Shown: positions 1-9,337 of the stretch, in pieces
How the letters are laid out: each line of letters opens with the position of its first letter
Position numbering within the stretch: position 1 is the first letter of the stretch
Origin: Streptomyces sp. NBRC 109706
GTDB taxonomy: Bacteria > Actinomycetota > Actinomycetes > Streptomycetales > Streptomycetaceae
Direction of reading: 5' to 3'
DNA length: 64,000 nt
NCBI RefSeq assembly: GCF_000974485.1
Contig: NZ_BBOM01000005.1
Span: 604,289-668,288 of the forward strand
Made by a program: the position numbers and the translations under genes
The notes under the pieces: model-generated
Told to the model about the DNA's origin: nothing
The model's database searches: none
The model's input: only the letters and a program-made list of their open reading frames with translations

Positions 1-1
1 G

Positions 2-643
2 GGCGACGGCACCGCCCAGGTCCTGTTGGAGGACTGGGGCGCGCTCCCCGAACAGGCCCGACTCCATGTCGACCAGCGGCAGGACGTGGTCCCCGCCGGC
101 GATCTCGGCATCGACGGGCATGTGGGCTGGTTCGTCCCCGGCGACTTCGCCAGGAACCACCCCGACGTCCTCGACTGGCGCAACCTCAACGACTACGCCG
201 ACCAGCTGGGCGGCACCGTCCTCCAGGGCGACCCCGGGTTCGCCACCAGGGACGCGACCATCATCGACGAGCTGGACCTCGACCTGCGGCCGGTCGCCGC
301 GGGCAGCGAGGAGGCCCTGGTCGAGCGGATAGCCCAGGCCGGCACCGGCGGCACGCCGCTGCTGGCGTACTTCTGGCAACCCCACTGGCTGACCAGCCGG
401 ATCGACCTGGCCGAGATCGAACTCCCCGGCTACTACCCGAAGATCACCCTGCACAAGTACCTCAACGCGGAGTTCGCCACCGAGGGCGGCGAGGTCGTCG
501 CCTTCCTCCACGCCTTCTCCTGGACCGAACAGGACCAGAACGCGGTCGCCGAACTCATCGCCGGCCAGGGCATGACGCCGCGCGCGGCGGCCGAACGCTG
601 GGTCACCGAGAACCCGGACACCGTCGCCACCTGGTTCGCGTAG
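2..643 (+). CDS. Glycine betaine-type ABC transporter substrate-binding protein (5' truncated)
   Basis: The reading frame is open from base 2, so the N-terminus and signal peptide lie outside the window; 213 residues remain. The sequence resembles the OpuAC/ProX family that captures glycine betaine or other quaternary amines outside the membrane for an ABC importer. Aromatic residues that could form a betaine cage are visible in GWFVPGDF near the start and in AYFWQPHWL around residue 120-130. The C-terminus runs through an alpha-helical tail ending WFA. It is probably the last gene of an osmoprotectant importer operon lying to the left. The exact ligand cannot be settled from this fragment. 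Confidence 0.85.
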   Translation, partial: GDGTAQVLLEDWGALPEQARLHVDQRQDVVPAGDLGIDGHVGWFVPGDFARNHPDVLDWRNLNDYADQLGGTVLQGDPGFATRDATIIDELDLDLRPVAAGSEEALVERIAQAGTGGTPLLAYFWQPHWLTSRIDLAEIELPGYYPKITLHKYLNAEFATEGGEVVAFLHAFSWTEQDQNAVAELIAGQGMTPRAAAERWVTENPDTVATWFA

Positions 644-755
644 CCGCGCGCCGCGGCCCGGGACCATCCACGGAACGTGACATATAGCTGCGGCTACCAC
701 TGCTCGCCGTCGAAGAGTGGCAGCCGGCACTATCGGGAGAGCGGCCCGTCGTTTC

Positions 756-761
756 TACTGT
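756..761 (+). promoter_or_regulatory. Leaderless -10 element (TACTGT) for the dehydrogenase gene
   Basis: TACTGT ends six bases before the ATG at 768, the spacing expected if transcription starts on the start codon. No Shine-Dalgarno sequence is present before this ATG, which supports a leaderless mRNA and this start choice. No clear -35 box is visible. Confidence 0.4.
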
Positions 762-767
762 GCCGCC

Positions 768-1577
768 ATGGAGAGCAACCCCCACGGCGACCTGGCCCCG
801 TCATCCGTCGCCGGCGCCACCGCGCCGTCCGCCCCTTTCCTCGCTGGACGCACCGCCCTGGTCACCGGGGCCGCCAGCGGCATCGGCCGGTCCTGCGCGC
901 TCGCCCTGGCGGCGGCGGGCGCGCACGTCCACGTGGTGGACAGGGCCGCCGACGGCGCCCGGAGAACGGCGGCTGAGATCGGCGGCTCGGCCCTCGTCGT
1001 CGACCTCGCGGACCCCGACGCCGTGGACACCCTGCCCGAGGCCGTGGACATCGTCGTCAACAACGCCGGCCTCCAACACGTCGCGCCGCTCCACGAGTTC
1101 CCGCCCGACCGCTTCGCCCTGATCCAGCGGGTGATGGTGGAGGCGCCGTTCCGCATCATCCGCCGGACCCTTCCGCACATGTACCGGGAGGGCTGGGGGC
1201 GGATCGTCAACATCTCGTCGGTGCACGGACTGCGCGCCAGCTCCTACAAGGCGGCCTATGTCACCGCCAAACACGCCCTGGAAGGGCTCAGCAAGGTGGC
1301 CGCGCTCGAAGGCGCCCCGCACGGGGTCACCAGCAACTGCGTCAACCCCGCCTTCGTCCGCACCCCGCTGGCGGAGGACCAGATCGCCGACCAGGCCCGC
1401 GCCCACGGGATGGCGGAGGAGGAGGTGGTGCGGCGCGTGATGCTGGAGCGCACCGCGATCAAACGGCTGATCGAGCCGGAGGAGGTGGCCCACACCGTGC
1501 TGTGGCTGTGCGGCCCGGGCACCGGCTATCTCACCGGCGCCTCGCTCCCGGTCGACGGCGGCTGGACCGCCCGCTGA
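768..1577 (+). CDS. 3-hydroxybutyrate dehydrogenase (SDR family)
   Basis: This 269-residue short-chain dehydrogenase most likely oxidises 3-hydroxybutyrate to acetoacetate with NAD+. The Rossmann motif TGAASGIG lies near residue 33, and NNAG follows near residue 95. The catalytic Ser is in NISSVHG and the Tyr/Lys pair in YVTAKHA. The C-terminal part (HGVTSNCVNPAFVRTPL, AIKRLIEPEEVA, GASLPVDGGW) matches bacterial 3-hydroxybutyrate dehydrogenases better than generic SDRs. It lies just upstream of a regulator and both subunits of a 3-oxoacid CoA-transferase, with a PHB depolymerase beyond, which supports the assignment. An in-frame upstream start exists at 717, but the leaderless promoter favours 768. 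Confidence 0.88.
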   Translation: MESNPHGDLAPSSVAGATAPSAPFLAGRTALVTGAASGIGRSCALALAAAGAHVHVVDRAADGARRTAAEIGGSALVVDLADPDAVDTLPEAVDIVVNNAGLQHVAPLHEFPPDRFALIQRVMVEAPFRIIRRTLPHMYREGWGRIVNISSVHGLRASSYKAAYVTAKHALEGLSKVAALEGAPHGVTSNCVNPAFVRTPLAEDQIADQARAHGMAEEEVVRRVMLERTAIKRLIEPEEVAHTVLWLCGPGTGYLTGASLPVDGGWTAR

Positions 1578-1635
1578 ACGGGGGCGCCCACACCCCTCGG
1601 ACACGCCGGTCCGCACCTGCGATGATGGCGGCGCC

Positions 1636-3606
1636 ATGCCTGAGTCGGAACCGATGACATCGGCCGCCGGTCACCTGTGCCGGCTGCTCGACCTGCTGAC
1701 CGAGGACGCCCCCGCCGAGGACTTCGGCGCCGTCGCCACCGAGGCACGCCTCGGCGGCGTCCCCGCGCCCGAACTGGCCGAGGTCGAACGCGCCACCGCT
1801 GCGGCGCTGCGGATCAGAGGCGTGCTGCGGCAGCACCGGCGCAGGGAGGCGGAGTTGACCGCCCTGTTCGACACGGCGGGCGATCTGGCCGCGCTGCGCG
1901 ACCTGGACGCCGTGCTCAACTCGATCGTCCGCAGGGCGCGCGGCCTCCTCGGCACCGACACCGCCTATCTGACGCTCCCGGACGAGGAGGCGGGCGACAC
2001 CTATATGCGGGTCACCGACGGCTCGGTCTCGCCGCTGTTCCAGAACCTCAGGCTCGAACTCGGCGAGGGTCTCGGCGGTCTGGTCGCCCAGACCGCCACC
2101 CCCTACGCGACCCCCGAGTACCGCGCCGACCAGCGGTTCCGCCACACCGGGACCATCGACGACGGCGTGCTGGACGAGGGCCTGGTCGCGATCCTCGGGG
2201 TGCCGCTGCTGCTCGGCTCGGGCAGCGGCTCCGACGGGAAGGTCGTCGGTGTGCTGTTCGCCGCCGACCGCACCCCGCGTACCTTCGCCCCCGACGAGGT
2301 GGCGCTGCTCTGCTCGCTGGCCGCCCACGCCGCCATCGCCATCGACACCGCGCGGGCACTGGCCGACACCAGGGCCGCGCTCGCCGACCTCGCCGAGGCC
2401 AACGCCGTGATCCGCGCCCACTCCGCCGCCATGCAACGCGCCGAGGACGCCCACGACCGGCTGACCGATCTGGTGCTGCGCGGTGGCGAGCTGTCCGAGG
2501 TCGCCACGGCCGTCGCCGGGCTGCTCGGCGGCGCGATCACCATCCATGACGCCGACGGCCGGGTGCTGGCCGCCGTGCGCCGTGACGGCGGCCCGTTCGG
2601 TGGCCCATTCGGTGGCCGGCAGGCGGCAGCCGAACTCGCCGAGGCCGTCGCGGACTCCGGTGCCAGCGGCCGGGCCGTGCCGAGGGGCGACCGGTGGATC
2701 TGCGCCGCGCTCGCCGGCCAGGAGCTGCTCGGCAGCCTCGTCCTCCACGGCTGCGCCGAACTCGCCGATCCGGAACGCCGGCTCTTCGAGCGGGCCGGCG
2801 TGGTGACCGCGCTGCTCCTGCTGCTGCGCAGGTCGGTCGCCGAGGCCGAGAACCGCATCAGGGGCGAGCTGGTCAGCGACCTGCTGACGGCACCCGACCG
2901 CGATCCGGCCGGCCTGGTGGAACGCGGCCGGCGGCTCGGCATAGACCTGGAACTGCCCCATCTCCTGCTGGTCGCGGAGACCACGGCGGACGCCGGCAAG
3001 CGGCTGGCGCCGGCGGCCCGGCAGTACCTCTTCGGGGGCGAGGGCGTCAGCGCGGAGCACGCGGGGGCCACGGTGCTGCTGCTGCGGCACGACGGCGGCG
3101 GCGCCGGCGATGCCGCCAGGGCCGCCGCGGCCCAGCTGACGCTGCTGGCCGGTGCCCAGGTCACCGTTGGCGCCGCTGGCCCCACGGCCACGCCGGCGGG
3201 CCTCGCGGCCGCCCACGCCGAGGCCGTCCGCTGCCTGCGGGCGTTGCGGATCCTCGGGCGGGTCGGCGACGGCGCCTGCTCGGCCGACCTGGGCTTCATC
3301 GGGGTGCTGCTCGGCGAGGGACGCGACGTCCACGGCTATGTCACCGCCGTCCTCGGCCCCCTGCTCGACTACGACGCCAGGCGCGGCACCGAGCTGATCC
3401 GCACCCTCCACGCGTACTTCGGCTGCGGGCGGAGCCTGACCCGGGCCAAGGACCAGCTCCATGTCCACATCAACACCGTGGTCCAGCGGCTCGACCGCAT
3501 CCAGGTGCTTCTCGGCCGGGACTGGAACAGCCCGGAACGCGAGTTGGAACTGCAGCTCGCCCTCCGGCTCCACCTGCTCGTCGGGGATCCGCCGGCCGCC
3601 GGCTGA
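1636..3606 (+). CDS. GAF-domain PucR/CdaR-type transcriptional regulator
   Basis: A 656-residue cytoplasmic regulator. A GAF sensor-like domain spans roughly residues 85-235 and is followed by a helical linker. A poorly conserved middle region comes next, then a PucR-type C-terminal helix-turn-helix at about 590-650 (CGRSLTRAKDQLHVHINTVVQ, RLDRIQVLLG). That HTH is characteristic of the CdaR/PucR class, activators that respond to small metabolites. It sits between the 3-hydroxybutyrate dehydrogenase and CoA-transferase genes on the same strand, so control of ketone-body or PHB catabolism is the natural inference. The effector is unknown. The start at 1636 gives a compact N-terminus; a weak GATGAT could serve as -10. 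Confidence 0.8.
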   Translation: MPESEPMTSAAGHLCRLLDLLTEDAPAEDFGAVATEARLGGVPAPELAEVERATAAALRIRGVLRQHRRREAELTALFDTAGDLAALRDLDAVLNSIVRRARGLLGTDTAYLTLPDEEAGDTYMRVTDGSVSPLFQNLRLELGEGLGGLVAQTATPYATPEYRADQRFRHTGTIDDGVLDEGLVAILGVPLLLGSGSGSDGKVVGVLFAADRTPRTFAPDEVALLCSLAAHAAIAIDTARALADTRAALADLAEANAVIRAHSAAMQRAEDAHDRLTDLVLRGGELSEVATAVAGLLGGAITIHDADGRVLAAVRRDGGPFGGPFGGRQAAAELAEAVADSGASGRAVPRGDRWICAALAGQELLGSLVLHGCAELADPERRLFERAGVVTALLLLLRRSVAEAENRIRGELVSDLLTAPDRDPAGLVERGRRLGIDLELPHLLLVAETTADAGKRLAPAARQYLFGGEGVSAEHAGATVLLLRHDGGGAGDAARAAAAQLTLLAGAQVTVGAAGPTATPAGLAAAHAEAVRCLRALRILGRVGDGACSADLGFIGVLLGEGRDVHGYVTAVLGPLLDYDARRGTELIRTLHAYFGCGRSLTRAKDQLHVHINTVVQRLDRIQVLLGRDWNSPERELELQLALRLHLLVGDPPAAG

Positions 3607-3752
3607 GCCGGCCACACATGTGACCGGCCGCCGCCTCTCCCGGGCGAACCGTGTGACGGCGGCACATGGTGGTGGCCGGCCGCCGCCGAAAGGGTTGGGG
3701 GAAGCAAGTCCCCCACCGGCCGGAGCCGGTGGTCCCCCGGCTAGGAGGATCG

Positions 3753-4517
3753 ATGGACAAGGTGTTGGAGTCCGCGGGACAGGCCGTGGCCGACATCCAT
3801 GACGGAGCGACGCTCGCCGTCGGCGGCTTCGGTCTGTGCGGCATCCCCACGACGCTGATCGGCGCACTCGTGGCGGCGGGCGCCTCGGGGCTCAGGGTGG
3901 TGTCCAACAACTGCGGCGTGGACGACTGGGGCCTCGGCCTGCTGCTGCGGTCCGGCCGGATCGCCCGGATGACATCGTCGTACGTCGGCGAGAACAAGGA
4001 GTTCGCCAGGCGGTATCTCACCGGCGAGCTGGAGGTGGAGCTCACCCCACAGGGCACGCTGGCCGAACGGCTGCGGGCCGGCGGCTCCGGCATCCCCGCG
4101 TTCTACACGCCGGCCGGTGTCGGCACCCAGGTGGAGAGCGGTGGCCTGCCCTGGCGCTACGCCGCCGGGGGCGGCGCGGTGGCCGTCGCCTCACCGCCCA
4201 AGCGGGTGGGCGAGTTCGAGGGGCGGCGGTATGTGCTGGAGGAGGCCATCACCACGGACTTCGCGCTGGTGCGGGCCGTGGTCGCGGACCGCCATGGCAA
4301 CTGCGTCTTCCAGGCCGCGGCCCGCAACTTCAACCCGCTGTGCGCGATGGCCGGCCGGGTCACCGTGGTGGAGGCCGAGCAGATCGTCGCCGCCGGCGAC
4401 ATCCCGCCCGAAGCGGTGCACCTGCCCGGCGTCTATGTGGACCGGGTGGTCGGGGCCGATCCGGCCGACAAGCGCGTCGAACGCCGTACCGTCCGCCCCG
4501 CCGACCGGGAGAACTGA
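3753..4517 (+). CDS. scoA: 3-oxoacid CoA-transferase subunit A
   Basis: The alpha subunit (254 residues) of a two-subunit family I CoA-transferase. It moves CoA from succinyl-CoA to acetoacetate, giving acetoacetyl-CoA for thiolysis. The glycine-rich segment [10 protein letters not shown] near residue 24 and the SNNCG and SYVGEN segments are typical. The ATG at 3753 is preceded by a strong TAGGAGG at 3742-3748, which decides the start over an in-frame upstream codon at 3666. Four bases separate its stop from the start of subunit B, so the pair is cotranscribed and probably assembles as an A2B2 heterotetramer. It provides the activation step after the upstream dehydrogenase. Confidence 0.92.
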   Translation: MDKVLESAGQAVADIHDGATLAVGGFGLCGIPTTLIGALVAAGASGLRVVSNNCGVDDWGLGLLLRSGRIARMTSSYVGENKEFARRYLTGELEVELTPQGTLAERLRAGGSGIPAFYTPAGVGTQVESGGLPWRYAAGGGAVAVASPPKRVGEFEGRRYVLEEAITTDFALVRAVVADRHGNCVFQAAARNFNPLCAMAGRVTVVEAEQIVAAGDIPPEAVHLPGVYVDRVVGADPADKRVERRTVRPADREN

Positions 4518-4521
4518 CCCC

Positions 4522-5160
4522 ATGCCGCTGGACCGCGACCAACTCGTCGCCAGGGCCGCCCGCGAGCTGCGCGACGGCCAGTACGTCAATCTGGGCATCG
4601 GCCTGCCGACCCGCATCCCCGACCACCTGCCGCCGGGGACCGAAGTCGTCCTCCACTCGGAGAACGGCATCCTGGGCGTCGGCCCCTACCCCGAGGAGGG
4701 CGAGGAGCACCCGGACGTGATCAACGCGGGCAAGGAGACCGTGACGGTCGGCCCCGGCGCCGCCTACTTCGACTCGGCGCTCTCGTTCGGCATGGTCCGC
4801 TCCGGCCGGATCGATGTCTCGGTGCTCGGCGCGATGCAGGTCTCGGCCGCGGGCGACCTGGCGAACTGGATGATCCCCGGCAAGATGGTCAAGGGCATGG
4901 GCGGGGCGATGGATCTGGTGCACGGCGCGCGGCGGGTGATCGTCGTGATGGAGCACACCGCCAGGGACGGCTCGCCCAAGATCGTGTCGGAGCTGTCGCT
5001 GCCCGCCACGGGTCGGCGGGTGGTGGACCGGATCATCACCGATCTGGGGGTCATCGACATCACGCCGGAGGGGCCGCGGCTGGCCGAACTGGCCCCCGGC
5101 GTCACGGTCGAGCAGGTCAGGGCCGCGACCGCGACCGAGCTGCTGCCGGCCGCCGGCTGA
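4522..5160 (+). CDS. scoB: 3-oxoacid CoA-transferase subunit B
   Basis: The beta subunit (212 residues) carries the catalytic glutamate in the SENGILGVG motif near residue 47, which forms the glutamyl-CoA thioester. The glycine-rich [11 protein letters not shown], the GAMQVS segment and the GAMDLV segment are all family hallmarks. The length is normal for bacterial ScoB/AtoA proteins. It lies four bases after scoA. A strong hairpin 27 bases beyond its stop closes the transcript. Substrate choice between succinyl-CoA:acetoacetate and other short acids is inferred from the neighbouring dehydrogenase and depolymerase. Confidence 0.92.
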   Translation: MPLDRDQLVARAARELRDGQYVNLGIGLPTRIPDHLPPGTEVVLHSENGILGVGPYPEEGEEHPDVINAGKETVTVGPGAAYFDSALSFGMVRSGRIDVSVLGAMQVSAAGDLANWMIPGKMVKGMGGAMDLVHGARRVIVVMEHTARDGSPKIVSELSLPATGRRVVDRIITDLGVIDITPEGPRLAELAPGVTVEQVRAATATELLPAAG

Positions 5161-5186
5161 AGGACCGGGGCCCGGCGACGACCGAA

Positions 5187-5225
5187 GGTCCGTCCCGGGC
5201 GCGTCGCGCGCGCCCGGGACGGACC
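5187..5225. terminator. Bidirectional hairpin terminator
   Basis: A perfect 17-bp stem (5187-5203 with 5209-5225) closes a 5-base loop TCGCG. It lies between the convergent scoB and PHB depolymerase genes, so it can terminate both. There is no T-tract, as is common in high-GC actinobacteria. Confidence 0.85.
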
Positions 5226-5249
5226 CGGTCACCGGCCGAGGGCGGCCGG

Positions 5250-6320
5250 TCAGCCGGTCAGCCCCCAGTCGCCGGCGATGTGGTAACTGGAGCAGATGCC
5301 GGCGAGGAAGTAGGCGCCGGCGGTGCCGCACTGATCGGCTCCCTCGCCCGGCGCGACCGGCGTGCCATGGCCGTTGCCCGGCGTCAGATAGCTGATCACC
5401 GGCGGGTTTCCCGCCCCGGTGTCGTAGACGGATCGGGTGGTGTTCGCGGCCAGCTGTGTGGTGGCATCCGCCTGCTGGTCGCCGCCGAGGAGGTGGGTCC
5501 ACTGCTTGACCGACTCGTTCTGGTTGGCGGTGGCCACCACGTAGTCGGCGCCGCCGTGCCAGATCGAGACGGCGGGACGCGGCCCCGTGTGGTCCGGGTA
5601 GGCGGCCCTGGCGCGGTCAGCCCATGTCTCGGCGGTGGCCGTGCGGCCGGGGAACATGCAGGAGAACGCGTCGATCATGCTGGTCGCGCAGCCGTGCGGC
5701 AGGCCGGCGATCACCGCGCCGCCGGCGAAGACGTCGGGGTAGGCGGCCAGCAGCGAGGCCGTCAGGATGCCGCCGGCCGAGAGACCGGTGACATAGACGC
5801 GGGAGGCGTCGGCGGACAGCGAGTCGACGGTGTGGTCGACCATCTGTACGACGGACAGCGCCTCGCCGCTGCCTCGCGCGACATCGGCCGGCTGGAACCA
5901 GTTGAAGCAGCGGCTGGCGTTGTTGACCGTCCGCTGCTCCGCCACCACCAGCGCGAACCCGTTCGCGTCGGCGAACTTCTGCCAGCCGGAGCCGTCCGCG
6001 TACGCCTGCGCGGTCTGTCCGCAGCCGTGCAGGAGCACCACCACGGGGCTGCCGGGCGCCAGCCCGGTGGGCACATAGCGGTACATCACCAGACCGCCCG
6101 GGTTGGAGCCGAAGGAGCCGACCTGCTCCAGCGGGACCGCGGCCAACTCCTGGGCCCCTGCCCGCGCCTGGCCGCCCGAGGTCAGGACGGACACCAGGCC
6201 GAGCAGAAGCGCGGCGAGCAGGGTGGCCGTCCTGCGCGGAACTCGCCGGAAAACTCCCGGGGAGGCTCCCGGGGAAACTCCTGGGGAAACCCCTGGGGGA
6301 AAGAGTGCGGCTCTCATCAC
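5250..6320 (-). CDS. Secreted poly(3-hydroxybutyrate) depolymerase / esterase
   Basis: A 356-residue alpha/beta hydrolase of the PHB-depolymerase (LpqC-like) family. The N-terminus has a Pro-Gly-Val-Ser repeat, an RRVPRR basic stretch and a hydrophobic segment at about 31-48, a Sec-type signal. The mature part shows LLHGCGQT (oxyanion hole, 97-104), the lipase box GLSAG with Ser181, Asp259 in HGGAD and His318 in GNGHG, a complete triad. Several Cys pairs could form disulfides. The start is GTG 6320 or ATG 6317, both behind GAAGGGA. It converges on the CoA-transferase operon and would release 3-hydroxybutyrate outside the cell. Feruloyl esterase-like activity on other polyesters cannot be excluded. 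No substrate-binding C-terminal domain is present. Confidence 0.85.
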   Translation of the reverse strand: MMRAALFPPGVSPGVSPGASPGVFRRVPRRTATLLAALLLGLVSVLTSGGQARAGAQELAAVPLEQVGSFGSNPGGLVMYRYVPTGLAPGSPVVVLLHGCGQTAQAYADGSGWQKFADANGFALVVAEQRTVNNASRCFNWFQPADVARGSGEALSVVQMVDHTVDSLSADASRVYVTGLSAGGILTASLLAAYPDVFAGGAVIAGLPHGCATSMIDAFSCMFPGRTATAETWADRARAAYPDHTGPRPAVSIWHGGADYVVATANQNESVKQWTHLLGGDQQADATTQLAANTTRSVYDTGAGNPPVISYLTPGNGHGTPVAPGEGADQCGTAGAYFLAGICSSYHIAGDWGLTG

Positions 6321-6603
6321 GGTGGTCCCTTCAGGCGCCGTTGCCGTCCGGCCCCGGTGCCGACCGATTCCTGGTTTCGTCCGGCGACCGTAGAGGCTGA
6401 CATGAACACGCCCATACAGCTCCGGTCGCCATGCCGAGGGGTCGCGCTATGTGCCCCGCATACATTGCCGCGCGAGGTGCCCGGATGGACGCTGCTGCGG
6501 ATCGGGGGAACGGGAACGACACCGCGCCCCGAGCGACACCGCCACCGGACGCCAGAGCGCACCCACGCCAGAGCACCACCACGAAACAGGGAGCCGCCCC
6601 GCC

Positions 6604-7809
6604 ATGAGAACCCTCCGCGTACCCCTCGCCGCCGCCGTCGCGGCGGCGGCGCTCGCCACGGCCTGCTCCGCCCCAGGGGAGAGCGGCGGCGACAGCGGTG
6701 GGGGTGACGAAGCCTCCGTGACCGTCGCCCTCATCACCTCGACATCGGGCCCACTGGCGTCCTACGGCGAGCAGTACCTCCAGGGCTTCGAGGCCGGCCT
6801 CGACCACGCCACCGACGGCACCGGCGAGGTCGACGGCATCACCATCGACGTGGTCCGCTCCGACGACGCGGGCGACCCCGCCAACGGCGTCGCCCTCGCC
6901 AGGCAGCGCATCGACGAGGGCGCCAGCATCATCGCCGGCACCGCGTCCTCCGGCGTCGCCGTCCAGGTGGCGCCACTCGCCGAACAGAACGAGGTGCTCT
7001 ACATCTCGGGCCCCGCCGCCACCGACAGCGTCACCGGCGTCAACGACTACACCTTCCGCTCCGGCCGGCAGACGTACCAGGACGTCGTCACCGCCAGCGA
7101 GGTCCTCGCCGCGACGGAGGAGGGGCTGGACGGCGGCAAGGCCGTCGTACTGGCCCAGGACAACGCGTTCGGCCAGGCCAACGTCGCCGCCGTCGAGAGC
7201 GTCCTCAGCGCGCAGGGCCTGGACGTCGCCTCCGTGCTGGCCCCGCCCAGCGCCACCGACCTGACGCCGTCCGCCGCGCAGGTGCTCTCCGAGGACCCCG
7301 ACCTCGTCTTCGTGGCCTGGGCCGGCGACACCGCCCAGACGATGTGGACCACCCTCGACCAGCAGGGCGTGCTGGACACCGCGACCGTGGTCACCGGCCT
7401 CGACACCCGCGCCACCTACTCGGTGTTCGGCGCGGCCCGCGACAAGGTGACGCTGCTGGCCCACTACGTCCCCGGCGCGACCGACACCCCCGAGGCGCGG
7501 GCCATGGACGCCTACTTCGCCGACCAGGGCTGGGAGACGGACCTCTTCAGCCCCGACGGCTTCACGGCGGCACAGCTGGTCGTCGAGGCGGTCAGGGCCG
7601 GCGGCGCCGAGGGCGACACGGCCGCGATGGTCGCCGCCCTCGAAGGCTTCTCGTTCTCCGGGGTCAAGGGCGACCAGAGCGTCAGGGCCAGCGACCACGC
7701 CCTGCTCCAGCCGATGTTCCAGGCCCGGTTCGAGGACGACGGCCAGCCGTCCGTGGTCACCACCTTCGACGCCGCGACCGTGGCGCCGGTCGAGGCGACG
7801 GGCGACTGA
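6604..7809 (+). CDS. Branched-chain amino acid-type ABC transporter substrate-binding lipoprotein
   Basis: A 401-residue lipoprotein: a hydrophobic signal ending in the lipobox LATAC puts the acylated Cys near residue 23, followed by a Gly/Ser-rich tether. The rest is a Peripla_BP_6 (LivK-like) fold, including TSGPLASYGEQYLQGFEAG, the central IAGTASSGVAV and the C-terminal GFTAAQLVVEAV. It is the first gene of a coupled transporter unit; the first ATPase gene starts two bases after its stop. This family binds branched-chain amino acids, amides, urea or aromatic and short organic acids. The PHB/ketone-body genes next door make a hydroxyacid ligand worth testing, but the sequence does not prove it. 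Confidence 0.85.
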   Translation: MRTLRVPLAAAVAAAALATACSAPGESGGDSGGGDEASVTVALITSTSGPLASYGEQYLQGFEAGLDHATDGTGEVDGITIDVVRSDDAGDPANGVALARQRIDEGASIIAGTASSGVAVQVAPLAEQNEVLYISGPAATDSVTGVNDYTFRSGRQTYQDVVTASEVLAATEEGLDGGKAVVLAQDNAFGQANVAAVESVLSAQGLDVASVLAPPSATDLTPSAAQVLSEDPDLVFVAWAGDTAQTMWTTLDQQGVLDTATVVTGLDTRATYSVFGAARDKVTLLAHYVPGATDTPEARAMDAYFADQGWETDLFSPDGFTAAQLVVEAVRAGGAEGDTAAMVAALEGFSFSGVKGDQSVRASDHALLQPMFQARFEDDGQPSVVTTFDAATVAPVEATGD

Positions 7810-7811
7810 CC

Positions 7812-8564
7812 GTGACCACGTCCGTGACTCCCGCGCCGGTCCTCGCGCTGGAAGCCGTCAGCTGGTCGGTGGGCGGGGTGACCATCGTCGACGACATCGA
7901 CCTGACCGTTCGCGAGGGCGAACTGCTGGCCCTGATCGGCCCCAACGGCGCCGGCAAGACCTCGCTGTTCAACCTCGTCTCCGGCGTCACCCGACCCACC
8001 GCGGGCGCGATCACGCTCGCCGGCCGGCCGGTCCACCGGCTGGCCCCGCACCGCCGCGCCCGCCTCGGCATCGGCCGCACCTTCCAGTCGTCGTCCGTCT
8101 TCCCCACGATGGCCGTCGCCGAGCATGTCGAACTGGCCGCCCGCGCGGTCGGCGCCCGCCGCGTCACCGCGGGCGCCGTCACCGGCGTGCTGGAGCGCGT
8201 GCGGCTGGCCCACCGGGCCACCGAACTCGCCGGCGGCCTCTCGCACGGCGACAAGCGCAAGCTCGAACTCGCCATGCTGCTGGCCCCGACCGGCCACCGG
8301 GACGGCCCCCGGCTGATGCTCCTCGACGAGCCGATGGCCGGCGTCGCCACCGAGGAGGTGGCCGAACTCACCGAGGTCATCCGCTGGCTCCACCACGAGG
8401 AGGGCCGCACCCTGCTGATGGTCGAACACCATATGGACGTCGTCCTCGACCTCGCCGACCGCATCGCCGTCCTCCACCACGGCACCCTGCTCGCCGACGG
8501 CGCACCCGAGACCGTGATGGCGGTCCCCGAGGTGCAGCGCGCCTATCTGGGGGAGGAGATATGA
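7812..8564 (+). CDS. ABC transporter ATP-binding protein (LivG type)
   Basis: A 250-residue cytoplasmic ATPase with Walker A GPNGAGKT near residue 40, a Q-loop at FQSSSVF, and Walker B LMLLDEPMAG with a following switch His in VEHHMD. The signature is unusual: LSHGDKRKLELA, where LSGGQ/LSPGQ would be expected, though LSHGD/LAHGD forms do occur in LivG proteins. It pairs with the second ATPase to power the two permeases downstream. The GTG at 7812 follows the lipoprotein stop by two bases and its own stop overlaps the next ATG by four, so translation is coupled. Confidence 0.9.
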   Translation: MTTSVTPAPVLALEAVSWSVGGVTIVDDIDLTVREGELLALIGPNGAGKTSLFNLVSGVTRPTAGAITLAGRPVHRLAPHRRARLGIGRTFQSSSVFPTMAVAEHVELAARAVGARRVTAGAVTGVLERVRLAHRATELAGGLSHGDKRKLELAMLLAPTGHRDGPRLMLLDEPMAGVATEEVAELTEVIRWLHHEEGRTLLMVEHHMDVVLDLADRIAVLHHGTLLADGAPETVMAVPEVQRAYLGEEI

Positions 8565-9337
8565 CCGCGAGCGTCATCGGCGTCACCGGCCTCCAGGTGG
8601 AGATCGCCGGCTCCCGCATCCTCCAGGGCGTCGGCTTCGACGTGCCGGCCACCGGCGTCACCGCCCTCATGGGCCGCAACGGCGTCGGCAAGACCACCAC
8701 CGTCCGCTCGATCCTGGGCCTGCTGCCCGACGACGGCCGGATCACCGCGGGACGCGTCACCTTCGACGGCCACGACATCACCCGCGAGCCCACCCACGCC
8801 ACGATCCGCCGGGGCGTCGGCTACGCGCCCGAGGACCGCGGCGTCTTCACCCGGTTGACCGTCGCCGAGAACCTCACCCTGGCCGAACGCGAAGGGCGCG
8901 CCGGCCGTCACCACTACGACCTGGTCCACGACCTCTTCCCCGATCTGAGGGACCGGGCCCAGCAACGCGCCGGCACCCTCTCCGGCGGGCAGCAGCAGAT
9001 GCTCGCCATCGCCCGCACCCTGCTCAACGACAACCGGCTGATCATCGTCGACGAACCCACCAAGGGCCTGGCCCCACGGGTCGTCCGGCAGGTCACCGAG
9101 GCGCTGCGACGCGTCGCCGGGGAACTGCCGATGTTGCTGGTGGAACAGAACCTCGCGGTCATCCGCCAACTCGCCGACCGCGCCGTCGTCCTGGACAACG
9201 GCCGCGTCGTCCACAGCGGCCCAGCCGCCGAACTGCTCGCCGACCGGGAGAGGACCACCACCCTGCTCGGCGTCGGCCGCGCCGCCATCCCCAGGACCAC
9301 CCGGGTCCCGGACGCCGAGGAGGACAGCACCTCGTGA
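8561..9337 (+). CDS. ABC transporter ATP-binding protein (LivF type)
   Basis: The 258-residue second ATPase of the importer. Walker A is MGRNGVGKTTT, with signature LSGGQQQMLAIA, Walker B IIVDEPTKGLAP and the LLVEQNLAV switch region characteristic of LivF. The C-terminal tail of about 20 residues after HSGPAAELLAD is acidic and variable. It overlaps the upstream gene by ATGA and the downstream permease by GTGA, so the two ATPases should be made in equal amounts. Confidence 0.92.
   Translation: MTASVIGVTGLQVEIAGSRILQGVGFDVPATGVTALMGRNGVGKTTTVRSILGLLPDDGRITAGRVTFDGHDITREPTHATIRRGVGYAPEDRGVFTRLTVAENLTLAEREGRAGRHHYDLVHDLFPDLRDRAQQRAGTLSGGQQQMLAIARTLLNDNRLIIVDEPTKGLAPRVVRQVTEALRRVAGELPMLLVEQNLAVIRQLADRAVVLDNGRVVHSGPAAELLADRERTTTLLGVGRAAIPRTTRVPDAEEDSTS

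Noticed and set aside
1531..3867. A 778-codon minus-strand open frame over the GAF regulator
   Set aside because: Same GC-shadow effect; Gly/Arg/Pro-rich translation with no domain or ribosome site, while the plus strand encodes a complete regulator.
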